Shown here: piece by piece, positions 1-5,758 of the stretch
Layout: the number at the start of each line of letters is the position of its first letter
How positions within the stretch are numbered: position 1 is the stretch's first letter
Origin: Spirogloea muscicola
Lineage: Eukaryota > Streptophyta > Zygnematophyceae > Spirogloeales > Spirogloeaceae
Reading direction: 5' to 3'
DNA length: 11,294 nt
Assembly (NCBI GenBank): GCA_009602725.1
Contig: WELB01000273.1
Location: forward strand, 138,435 to 149,728
The notes under the pieces: model-generated
The model's database searches: none
Seen by the model: only the letters and a program-made list of their open reading frames with translations
What the model was told of the DNA's origin: nothing
Made by a program: the position numbers and the translations under genes

Positions 1-51
1 TTCCCGGCAGCTAGTCTGTCGGATCTGAGGCTCCTCACTCGTACTTATTGA
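1..51 (+). pseudogene. Copy A: C-terminal tail of a LINE-like ORF (fragment)
   Basis: The first 51 bases read FPAASLSDLRLLTRTY followed by TGA. This matches the ends of six other copies in the window, whose shared ending is S-DLxLLTRGY-stop. Only the last 16 codons are present because the window edge cuts the copy. The sequence after the stop (GTGATCC) resembles the sequence after the stop-like codons near 4207 and 4660. It is a fragment of a mobile-element ORF and not a host gene. Confidence 0.6.
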
Positions 52-148
52 GTGATCCATCCTCCCCCTGTTCTACCATTGCATCCTCAGGCCCCTTTGT
101 AGCTGCTCACCGCTCTTAGGCCCCTCTGAACCTTTGTGAATTCTTTTT

Positions 149-168
149 GGGCTGGCTTTTCGCAGCCC
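149..168 (+). repeat. Stem-loop module, copy h1
   Basis: GGGCTGG and a partial complement (CAGCCC) flank a short T-rich loop. It is preceded by a TTCTTTTT run and followed by a variant of the ATGGGCGAGC flank seen in other copies. It lies 98 bp after the stop of copy A in the same orientation. Nine related stem-loops occur between 149 and 4767. Confidence 0.6.
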
Positions 169-197
169 TTGCCCCCATTGGGAGTGCCACTTCTTCT

Positions 198-397
198 TCA
201 ATACCCCCGGGTGAGCAACATCAGGTCGGAGTAGCTCGACGCAGGAAAAGATGCATCCAGACGCGACCCAGACGCAGCCGCGATAGCGCGGCCCGCACGC
301 GAGTGGACGGCATAGGCGAGGGAGCGTTGGAGGGACACGGAGAGCCGCATCCGGAAGACCTGGGCCAGGGAGCCGGCCGCGTTGAAGCCGGGCAGCC
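198..397 (-). pseudogene. Copy B: inverted C-terminal tail of a LINE-like ORF
   Basis: On the minus strand this reads from LPGFNAAGSLAQVF through QRSLAYAVHSRAGRAIAAAS to SDLMLLTRGY and TGA at 200-198. It is an inverted relative of copy C, and both copies run outward. Homology to C begins at the LPGF codons near 397; the sequence upstream of that belongs to C's own ORF on the other strand. Over the last 42 codons B and C differ at 27 positions, 21 of them third codon positions, so both descend from sequence that evolved as protein. The long plus-strand reading frame across this interval is the antisense of B. Confidence 0.6.
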
Positions 398-399
398 CC

Positions 400-851
400 C
401 CCGCATCATCACTGATGTGGTGACAATGGACAGCTACGACTCCGGCAACCCCACCAGGTCGGCGTCGTTTGCAGGGCATGCGGTCGGCCTGGCAGCCCGG
501 GCAAAAGAGAAACAATATGCCGATCACCCGGTCGGTGATGAGTTCGCGGCCCTGGCGATAGATGTTCACGGGGCCTTCGGCAGCCGCTGGCTGGATCTCC
601 TCCAGCGGCTTGCTCGTCAGGCTATTGATTGGCGGTCGGGTCCGCCCGGGGCGCTGCCCGGCTTCAACGCCGCCGGGTCGCTCGCCCAGGTCTTTCGCTT
701 GCGCTTGGCGGTATCGTTCCAGCGATCCCTTGCCCACGCTGTCCACACGCGCGCAGGACGCGCTCTGGCCGCGGCCTCCGGGTCTCGGCGGAGTGCCTCC
801 TTCCCTGCCTCGAGCTACTCGGACCTGATGTTGCTCACTCGCGGGTACTGA
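400..851 (+). pseudogene. Copy C: C-terminal ~150 aa of a LINE (probable restriction-like endonuclease end)
   Basis: This is the longest copy of the family: about 149 codons, open from 402 to the TGA at 849-851. It opens with RIITDVVTMDSYDSGN, then has AARAKEKQYADHP, then FAALAIDVHGAFG, then RLRLAVSFQRSLAHAVHTRA, and ends SDLMLLTRGY. An Asp-Val step followed by an A..AK.KQY helix and a hydrophobic V-x-G-x-G segment is the layout seen after the catalytic core of restriction-like endonucleases in R2/R4/NeSL-type LINEs. The terminal R.RL..S.QR..A motif resembles the common end of such polyproteins. That assignment is pattern recognition without a database search. The 5' side is truncated where inverted copy B begins. 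There is no reverse transcriptase upstream of it on this strand, so it is a dead, 5'-truncated insertion. Confidence 0.55.
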
Positions 852-941
852 GCTTCCCTAGTATGTTGTCGTGATTGGTAGAGTAGGAGAGTCCTTCCTC
901 GGCATCTCATTCTTCGGCTTTGGACATTGTCCATTCTTTTT

Positions 942-960
942 GAGCTGGCTTTGCCAGCCC
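942..960 (+). repeat. Stem-loop module, copy h2
   Basis: GAGCTGGC-TTT-GCCAGCCC is followed by CTCT and, at 971, ATGGGCGAGC. It is preceded by a smaller inverted repeat, GGACATTGTCC, at 922-932. It sits 91 bp after the stop of copy C in the same orientation. The combination of small stem, CATTCTTTTT and large stem recurs inverted at 4279-4317. Confidence 0.65.
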
Positions 961-1016
961 CTCTTTCTCTATGGGCGAGCCTTCTTTCGATTTCGCTGTC
1001 GGTTATATAGGTCTTA

Positions 1017-1057
1017 GATGTGCTTGCCTTTGTACTTGGCCATTTGGCCTTCGTTTG
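1017..1057 (+). repeat. 41-bp direct repeat, first copy
   Basis: This stretch (beginning GATGTGCTTGCCTTTGTACT) is identical over 41 bases to 1181-1221. A diverged third copy lies near 5192-5226. No coding sense was found. Confidence 0.8.
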
Positions 1058-1105
1058 TTTCAAATATACGAATCCTTTGGGCTTAGTATCTGCCATCTAG
1101 TATTT

Positions 1106-1228
1106 AGGCATCGATTAGCGACCTTTATGAATTGACCCGTGGTTACTGAGCGGGTCAATCTGCTTGTACATTATGTACGTGATGTGCTTGCCTTTGTACT
1201 TGGCCATTTGGCCTTCGTTTGGTTTTAA
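1106..1228 (+). repeat. Second dispersed repeat family, copy 1, with a 9-bp stem
   Basis: About 105 bases from AGGCATCG through CGTGGTTACTGAGCGGGT to CTTGGCCATTTGGCC align with 5125-5226. Inside it, ATTGACCCG (1131-1139) and CGGGTCAAT (1151-1159) form a perfect 9-bp stem around an 11-nt loop. The second half is the 41-bp direct repeat (1181-1221). The rest of 1058-1435 holds no gene I can support. Confidence 0.6.
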
Positions 1229-1438
1229 TATACGGAATTTTCACATTTGGGAGAGCCACTTCCTGTGAGCGACCATAAATCCAAAAAGAGGAAGAATCAG
1301 CTTCTAGAACGACAATCTGGCCCATGAAGATCTTGTTTATTCCTTCCAGCCCTCGCCCCCTTAAAGGAGCCCTCCTGGGTTGGCCTTCATCAGTCGTTGC
1401 CTTATTTTGGAAGAGCTACTACTTCCGAAGGGGAGCAG

Positions 1439-1631
1439 GCCGACTTCAATGCCGTAGGCTCTCACGCCCAAGTGCATACTTGCGCCTGTCAGTATCTCTG
1501 CAGCGGTCAGTGGCCCACGCATTTCATCTGCGTGCCAGTCGCGCTTTGGCTGCAGCCTCTGGCTATGGACAGGGGACCCGCTACACGGAGACTAGTTTCT
1601 CGGCCTGCGGCTGCTCAAGAGGGGCTATTGA
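1439..1631 (+). pseudogene. Copy D: C-terminal tail of the LINE-like ORF, frameshifted
   Basis: The copy starts ADFNAVGSHAQV in one frame, loses one base near 1475-1482, and continues RLSVSLQRSVAHAFHLRASR and then ALAAASGYGQGT in another. After a further shift it ends LGLRLLKRGY with TGA at 1629-1631. The GQGT after the AAASG block is shared with copy F and not with B or C, so D and F form a subgroup. With at least two frame breaks it is a pseudogene fragment. Confidence 0.55.
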
Positions 1632-1698
1632 GCACCCAGTGGCAACTTGAGTCGCTGTGTGCTTGAGCGCCCCTTCGACTTCTGTTCATTCTTTTTCT

Positions 1699-1717
1699 GG
1701 GCTGGCTTTTCACAGCC
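1699..1717 (+). repeat. Stem-loop module, copy h3a
   Basis: GGGCTGGCTTTTCACAGCC is preceded by TTCATTCTTTTT. It lies 68 bp after the stop of copy D in the same orientation. The downstream ATGGGCGAGC flank is missing here and appears after the next stem-loop instead. Confidence 0.6.
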
Positions 1718-1756
1718 ATCGCACTCTACTGGAAGAGTCTTTCTTTCTCCAAAGGA

Positions 1757-1772
1757 GCTGGCCTGCGCCAGC
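1757..1772 (+). repeat. Stem-loop module, copy h3b
   Basis: GCTGGC-CTGC-GCCAGC is a perfect 6-bp stem with a 4-nt loop. It is followed by CCCTCCTCTATGGGCGCGC, the right flank typical of this module. It stands 58 bp after h3a, so this locus carries two overlapping or nested modules. Confidence 0.55.
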
Positions 1773-1955
1773 CCCTCCTCTATGGGCGCGCAATTCCTTC
1801 TATGGGGCCGACGTTTGTGACAAGCCAGCCCACAAAGCACGAACAAGGCCCCTGCAGTCCATAGCCGCATGAATTTAGTTCCCATGCGGTGTAGTCTCTT
1901 GCATAGCTGTGTAGGTTTGGCGCCTTTCAGCACTTTGGACCTTGTCCAGTCCATT

Positions 1956-1974
1956 GGGCTGGCCTCTCACAGCC
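1956..1974 (+). repeat. Stem-loop module, copy h4a
   Basis: GGGCTGGCCTCTCACAGCC is preceded by TTTGGAC-CTT-GTCC, a version of the small GGAC/GTCC stem that also precedes h2. The right flank is diverged. Confidence 0.5.
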
Positions 1975-2006
1975 TCCAGTCAATCTGGCCGCGCTTTCTT
2001 CTTTCT

Positions 2007-2027
2007 GGGCTGGCTTTCCACAACGCC
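2007..2027 (+). repeat. Stem-loop module, copy h4b (degenerate)
   Basis: The left arm GGGCTGGC follows TTCTTCTTTCT; the right arm is degraded to ACGCC. Recognised by its left half and its position between h4a and copy E. Between 1632 and 2088 I see these modules and no gene. Confidence 0.4.
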
Positions 2028-2088
2028 CCGGACGAGCTCACTTCTTGAGTTGAAAATATGCCATCGAATCCCGACGCTTTATGGACCG

Positions 2089-2214
2089 TTGGAGCTGCTA
2101 GCGATTCACCAGCGTGCTGGTCGTGCAATAGCACAGGCTAGTGGCTTCCGTGGTGGTGGTTTGGCTCCTCAGTTTAGCTTGTCAGATATGCATGTGCTCA
2201 CTCGGGGATATTAG
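2089..2214 (+). pseudogene. Copy E: diverged C-terminal tail of the LINE-like ORF
   Basis: The frame reads LELLAIHQRAGRAIAQAS, then FSLSDMHVLTRGY, ending in TAG at 2212-2214. It aligns with copies B and C from the AVHxRAGRA block onward. It is richer in A and T at synonymous sites than B and C, so it is an older or separate subfamily member. The frame continues upstream to 1942, but that part does not clearly align with the other copies. Confidence 0.5.
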
Positions 2215-2406
2215 TGTCCCCCCTAGCCAGCTCATTACCCAGTTAACAGGACATTTGCAAGGCTAGGATTGGCCTCCCTTTCAACTTCATGCGCACCAGC
2301 GCGCCTTCTCTGCGAGCGAGGTTTATGGCGCCTCACCGACGGTCCCGAGGTGCCTCATCGTGGCGGTAGGATGCGGCCAATCGGCCGCCTGTGCCGCGGG
2401 CGCTCG

Positions 2407-2422
2407 CGCGCAAATTTGCGCG
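2407..2422. repeat. 16-bp perfect palindrome in an otherwise unassigned stretch
   Basis: CGCGCAAATTTGCGCG is self-complementary over 16 bases. A short hairpin, TCTTGCC-GAA-GGCAAGA, follows at 2492-2508. The stretch 2215-2575 is otherwise unassigned. A short plus-strand reading near 2440-2500 contains RQKRITLAEKRVLLHLYS, weakly reminiscent of a transposase helix-turn-helix start, but it cannot be extended into a gene. Confidence 0.35.
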
Positions 2423-2575
2423 GGAAGGCTCACACGCGCTCGCCAGAAGCGCATTACTCTCGCTGAGAAACGCGTGCTCTTGCATCTGTATTCTTGCCGA
2501 AGGCAAGACGACAACCCCTGCAGCACATCAATGTTCACGTGCACTTGAGACAATCCCCCTGCCTGACGACCTCGC

Positions 2576-4102
2576 CTAGCAAGAGATGCTGCCGCTGGCA
2601 AGCGCCGGCGCACAAGGCCACTGCTTGACNCGCGAGAGGTGCGCAAATGGGACGGCCCGCGGCACCAGGGCGGGGTGGTCTGCCAGCAGCGCATCCCGGG
2701 CTGTGCGCAGATCCACTTGGAATGGCCACTCGCCGGTCTCGACGTCCGCCACTGCGGGCTCCAGGAGGCGACCCCCATGCCAGATGAACCGCTGGGCCAC
2801 CGAAGCCGCAACCTGTGACCAGCTCCCCAGGTAGGCTGCCTGGCAGGCCCGAGCCAACGGCCGGCAGCCCAGCCCCCCGCGGCTCACAGGCAGGGAGGCC
2901 TAGTGCACTGCGGCCGGCGTCTCCAGGAAGGCCGGGTGTTGGACCAGGGCCGCTGTGCTGGCCAGGATACCTGCATCAAAGGTCGCATAAGCCGCCTGCG
3001 CCGCCGGCGAGGGGGGGAGTGCTCGAGCCAGGTACAGGGGACGCTGTGCAATGCTGCGCGTCAGCATGGCGAGCCCGAGCTGCATGTCTTGTAGCTCAGG
3101 AAGGCGGGCCGCCGGCTTGAGGTGCTCCTGCAGCTTGCCGCGCAGCTGCTCATCCACGAAGGCAGGGGAGCCCAAGGGAACTCCGAGGAGTGTGATGCCT
3201 CCGTCTGGCGTCAGGCAGCCGGGGGGTAAGCGGGGGAGGGCTGACTTTCCCCGGGGGGCCCAAGCGCTACACTTCGATGCGCAGATGTCCAGGCCAACCT
3301 CCTTCAGGTGCTCCTCCAGTGTGGCGAAGGCAGCCAAGACCTCGTCTGGTGGTCCGACCAGTGTCGTGTCGTCGGCATAAGTGGGCAGAAGGACGCCCGG
3401 GTGAGCAGCTGCCGTTGCCTTCAGGGCGCGGTCGTGGGCCAGCGCGTAGAAGAACCCCGCTAGGGGGTCCCCCTGGCGCGTGCCTGTGGAAGAGCGGAGG
3501 ACCTCCACCCCGTTGGCGCCATGCCGCCATAGGAGATCGCTGGGCTGGCCGTAGCCCAGCCGGAAGAACGGCAGCAGCGTGGGGAAGGCCGCCCGGAGCT
3601 CCTCGGCGACAGCGGCGCGGTCGACGCAGTTAAATGCATTGCGAACGTCCACCGCCAGCACTACCCACTCGGGGTGCAGGTCAAGGGAAGCCCGCACCCC
3701 ATGCACCACAGCTCCGCCGCCGCTCCGCAGGCCTGCCCCATATTGGTGCGGCGCGAGGTGTGTCTGGGCCGCACCTGCATGCTGTTGCCAGAGAGCCCGT
3801 CCCACCAGCTGGTACAGCACCTCGCCGATGGCAATTGGGCGGACGCCGCCATTGACCTTGCTGACGGCCAGCAGTGTGCTGGCACAGGGCACGTCCCGGA
3901 TGCTGACTGGGACGTGACCTCGGGCCATGTGTTGGCACACCTGGTGCAGCGCCCGAAAGTCCGCCTCGTCCCCCTCAAGGAAGAGCTCCCGCAAATGCTC
4001 CATGACCATGCGCGAGGGGCCGCCAGCAGCTGCGCGCCGGCTGCTCTGCAAGGCCTTGTGAAGGCTGCCGCATCAAGGGCCACCTCCTCCTGCGGGGCAT
4101 AG
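2576..4102 (-). pseudogene. Non-LTR retrotransposon reverse transcriptase, broken
   Basis: An open frame of about 383 codons (about 4051 down to 2900) encodes a group of non-LTR reverse transcriptase motifs. The fingers region has SKVNGGVRPIAIGEVLYQLV. Motif A is AVDVRNAFN with Asp near residue 135. Motif B is TGTRQGDPL near 189-197, and motif C is TYADD near 224-228. LGVPLG (289-294) is the usual motif D/E-like strand. The frame ends at TAG (2902-2900) but continues in the same frame as ASLPVSRGGLGCRPLAR and on to a TAG at 2578-2576, so the amber codon interrupts one domain. Upstream, EVALDAAAFT lies in another frame and appears to run into ALQSSRRAAAGGPSR with one base missing near 4057. 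The n at 2630 falls in a CGN (Arg) codon and does not change the reading. No endonuclease is attached. I call a decayed retrotransposon, probably of the R2/R4/NeSL kind. Confidence 0.85.
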
Positions 4103-4176
4103 GAAGCCAACCACGAAGGCAGGGCTCAACCAGCTCGCCCGCCACGCCATCGCCCGTCGCTTCCATGGGGAGCCGA

Positions 4177-4210
4177 TCACTCAGTAACCCCTGCAGGGGT
4201 TACTGAGTGA
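4177..4210. repeat. Perfect 34-bp palindrome made of two outward-facing element tails
   Basis: Each arm is AGGGGTTACTGAGTGA (or its complement) around a central GC, self-complementary over all 34 bases with no spacer. The arm spells the ARG-GLY-TYR-stop ending of the LINE-like C-terminus plus GTGA. On the left it runs toward the reverse transcriptase. On the right it continues for 58 bp (4194-4251) as a near-identical copy of 4648-4705. Confidence 0.85.
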
Positions 4211-4251
4211 CTCGTAGCAGCTATGCTTTGTTTTGTGCTTGCTTTCCTTAG
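4194..4251 (+). repeat. 58-bp 3' tail repeat, first copy
   Basis: This stretch (CAGGGGTTACTGAGTGACTC onward to CTTTCCTTAG) matches 4648-4705 with three differences in 58 bases. It includes the RGY-stop ending and the following untranslated sequence. After 4251 the sequence switches to an inverted stem-loop module. Confidence 0.8.
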
Positions 4252-4278
4252 AAGAAAGTGCTCGTCCATAAAGAAGAG

Positions 4279-4297
4279 GGGCTGGCAAAGCCAGCCC
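4279..4297 (-). repeat. Stem-loop module, copy h5 (inverted)
   Basis: GGGCTGGC-AAA-GCCAGCCC is a perfect 8-bp stem with a 3-nt loop. Read on the minus strand it has the full module: GGACATTGTCC (4317-4307), then CATTGTTTTT, the stem-loop, and ATGGACGAGC. This is the best preserved small-stem/large-stem pair besides 922-960, and the only inverted copy. Confidence 0.7.
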
Positions 4298-4340
4298 AAA
4301 AACAATGGACAATGTCCAAAGCCACCAAAAGAGGTGCCGT

Positions 4341-4430
4341 TTCCTTAGCGCTTCCCCTGGCCCCTACTCGTACTTTGTTCATTCTTTTTAGGGCTGGCTT
4401 GTCCAGCCCCTCTCCTCAATGGGCGAGCCC
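4341..4430 (+). repeat. 90-bp tandem repeat containing stem-loop h6, first copy
   Basis: The block from TTCCTTAGCGCTTCCCCTGG to GGGCGAGCCC recurs at 4698-4788 with few changes. It contains GGGCTGG-CTTGT-CCAGCCC at 4391-4409 and CTCAATGGGCGAGC. It ends just before copy F, after a pyrimidine run and CTGCAG. Confidence 0.75.
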
Positions 4431-4443
4431 TTTCTTTCTTCCT

Positions 4444-4660
4444 GCAGCTGGGTCGCTAGCGCAAGTCTACCGTATGCGCCTGGCCATCTCGCAGCAGCGG
4501 CATATGGCCCGCACGCTACAGCTTCGTGCCGGCCGCGCACTCGCTGCTGCCTCTGGCTCTGGCCAGGGGACCCCCTTCCAGCCCCTATTCTCAATGGGCG
4601 AGCACTTTCTTCCAGGCGCCTAGCCTCTCTGACCTGCGGCTGCTTAGCAGGGGTTACAGA
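4444..4660 (+). pseudogene. Copy F: C-terminal tail of the LINE-like ORF with a 34-bp insertion
   Basis: The copy reads AAGSLAQVYRMRLAISQQRH, then LRAGRALAAASGSGQGTPFQ, and after an insertion QAPSLSDLRLLSRGY. The insertion (4582-4615) is 34 bp, flanked by TTCCAG at 4576-4581 and 4610-4615, and shifts the frame. Its sequence is the right half of the stem-loop module (CAATGGGCGAGC plus a pyrimidine run ending CCAG). The family's stop codon is replaced by AGA (4658-4660). The copy begins at a TGCAG directly after module h6. Confidence 0.6.
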
Positions 4661-4697
4661 GTGATTCGTAGCAGCTATGCTTCGTTTTGTGCTTGCT

Positions 4698-4788
4698 TTC
4701 CTTAGCGCTTCCCCTGGCCCCCTACTCGTACTTTGTTCACTCTTATTTGGGCTGGCTTGTCCAGCCCCTCTCCTCAATGGGCGAGCCC
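4698..4788 (+). repeat. 91-bp tandem repeat containing stem-loop h7, second copy
   Basis: Second copy of 4341-4430, offset by 357-358 bp. It contains GGGCTGG-CTTGT-CCAGCCC at 4749-4767, 89 bp after the former stop position of copy F. It overlaps the end of the second 58-bp tail repeat (4648-4705), so tail and module form one unit. Confidence 0.75.
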
Positions 4789-4802
4789 CCCCTTCTCTAT
4801 TG

Positions 4803-4844
4803 CAGCGAGCTCAGGCTTATGCTTTGCACCAGAGAGCTAGACGG
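4803..4844 (+). pseudogene. Copy G: short fragment of the LINE-like C-terminus
   Basis: The frame gives QRAQAYALHQRARR, matching QRSLAYAVHSRAGR in copy B. It begins at a TGCAG after module h7, as copy F does after h6, and homology is lost after about 14 codons. The family's terminal LTRGY is absent. Confidence 0.45.
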
Positions 4845-4903
4845 AAGTTTAGTTGGTGGCGGACGGGCTTGGTACTGTCTATTGACCAGCCGCGCCTGCC
4901 GCC

Positions 4904-5053
4904 ATGGTGTTGACGGCGGGGCCGGGTGCGACGGCGGCGACGGCGCCGCCGCTGCCGCCGTCGGCGGGCGACTGGGGAGCGACCGGACTCGGCGGGCCCG
5001 CAGGTGATGAGAAGAGCAAGGCACTACAAGGCAGCTCCACACAGGACAGCTAG
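4904..5053 (+). CDS. Possible short Ala/Pro-rich ORF or first exon, unrecognised
   Basis: An ATG in a favourable eukaryotic context (GCCGCCATGG) opens 49 codons rich in Ala, Gly and Pro, starting MVLTAGPGATAATAPPLPPS and ending at TAG. A possible splice donor, CCCGCAG/GTGATG, lies near 5002. Composition jumps to high GC here relative to both flanks. I find no family resemblance; it could be a first exon, a stray fragment or chance. I report it only as a candidate. Confidence 0.2.
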   Translation: MVLTAGPGATAATAPPLPPSAGDWGATGLGGPAGDEKSKALQGSSTQDS

Positions 5054-5124
5054 GCCTAGACCATATGAAGCTAGCAGTAAAGAGTTTACATAGAGCACTC
5101 TTTCCAACACCGTCGTCCGGTTTT

Positions 5125-5226
5125 GGGCATCGCTCAGCAACCTCTACTTGCTGACCGTGGATACTCAGCGGGTGATGTACCGTAATCCTATACATGTGCT
5201 TGCCCTTGTACTTGACCATTCAGGCC
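5125..5226 (+). repeat. Second dispersed repeat family, copy 2
   Basis: GGGCATCGCTCAGCAACCTC through CGTGGATACTCAGCGGGT to TGCTTGCCCTTGTACTTGAC aligns with 1106-1213 with scattered changes and a gap. The 9-bp stem of the first copy is not preserved. It marks the right end of the repeat-rich block. Confidence 0.55.
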
Positions 5227-5348
5227 CTCCATGACGTAACACACACGTTCTGCCTCTCCCCTCCTCTTGCCAAGGGAATCCCTCAATCCCTCATCCTCTC
5301 AGTGCCACTGAAAGCTCTCAGTTGCCAGGACTGCCGCCTCTGCTAGTG

Positions 5349-5466
<118 letters not shown>

Positions 5467-5488
5467 ATGTGTTCATGGACTTGCACCA

Positions 5489-5512
5489 GGTCAAGCATGC
5501 GGTCAAGCATGC
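5489..5512. repeat. 12-bp tandem duplication
   Basis: GGTCAAGCATGC occurs twice in a row. It lies 22 bp after the microsatellite. Confidence 0.9.
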
Positions 5513-5579
5513 GTCTTATGGGGCGCCTGCTTAAAGCTATGCAGGTCGAATAGCTGCAGAGTTTCCTGCTCACTGGCGA

Positions 5580-5604
5580 TTTGCAAGCAGGTCCTGCTTG
5601 CAAA
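5580..5604. repeat. 25-bp near-perfect palindrome
   Basis: TTTGCAAGCAGG and CCTGCTTGCAAA are perfect 12-bp arms around a single T. No neighbouring gene start explains it. Confidence 0.85.
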
Positions 5605-5663
5605 CCGCTGCAAGCTCCTGCAGCTACACTGAGTCTGCCAGGGTCTCTGGCAAGACCAGACTG

Positions 5664-5758
5664 CATCGAGCACGGCAACCTCCTGTTAGCCCTCCACATG
5701 CTCCAGCTGCTGGTTGATTTGCCTCTTCAGGGCCATGAGAAGAAGCAGCTCTTCCAAA
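5664..5758 (+). CDS. Candidate internal exon, unrecognised
   Basis: About 31 codons read CIEHGNLLLALHMLQLLVDL and PLQGHEKKQLFQR and stop exactly at AGG/GTATGAGG, a strong splice donor. The peptide is amphipathic and leucine-rich, as in a helical repeat. An acceptor could be the CAG or AAG/ACCAG just upstream. I cannot identify a family, nor find a convincing next exon. The remainder of 5605-6869 shows several open stretches (for example minus 6063-5839) but nothing I can support as a gene. Confidence 0.25.

Noticed and set aside
147-400. Long plus-strand open frame running from 147 into copy C
   Set aside because: Its first 250 bases are the antisense of inverted copy B and its start codon has no support. 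Only the part from about 400 resembles the element protein.
198-746. 182-codon minus-strand frame as one protein
   Set aside because: Its N-terminal half is the antisense of copy C; only the last ~65 codons match the family.
2323-2811. 162-codon minus-strand frame overlapping the RT end
   Set aside because: It overlaps the true RT frame (GGLGCRPLAR side) in another phase and shows no conserved motif of its own.
149-4767. CRISPR array or clustered terminators
   Set aside because: The repeats are diverged, irregularly spaced and separated by retroelement fragments, in a eukaryotic sequence with introns.
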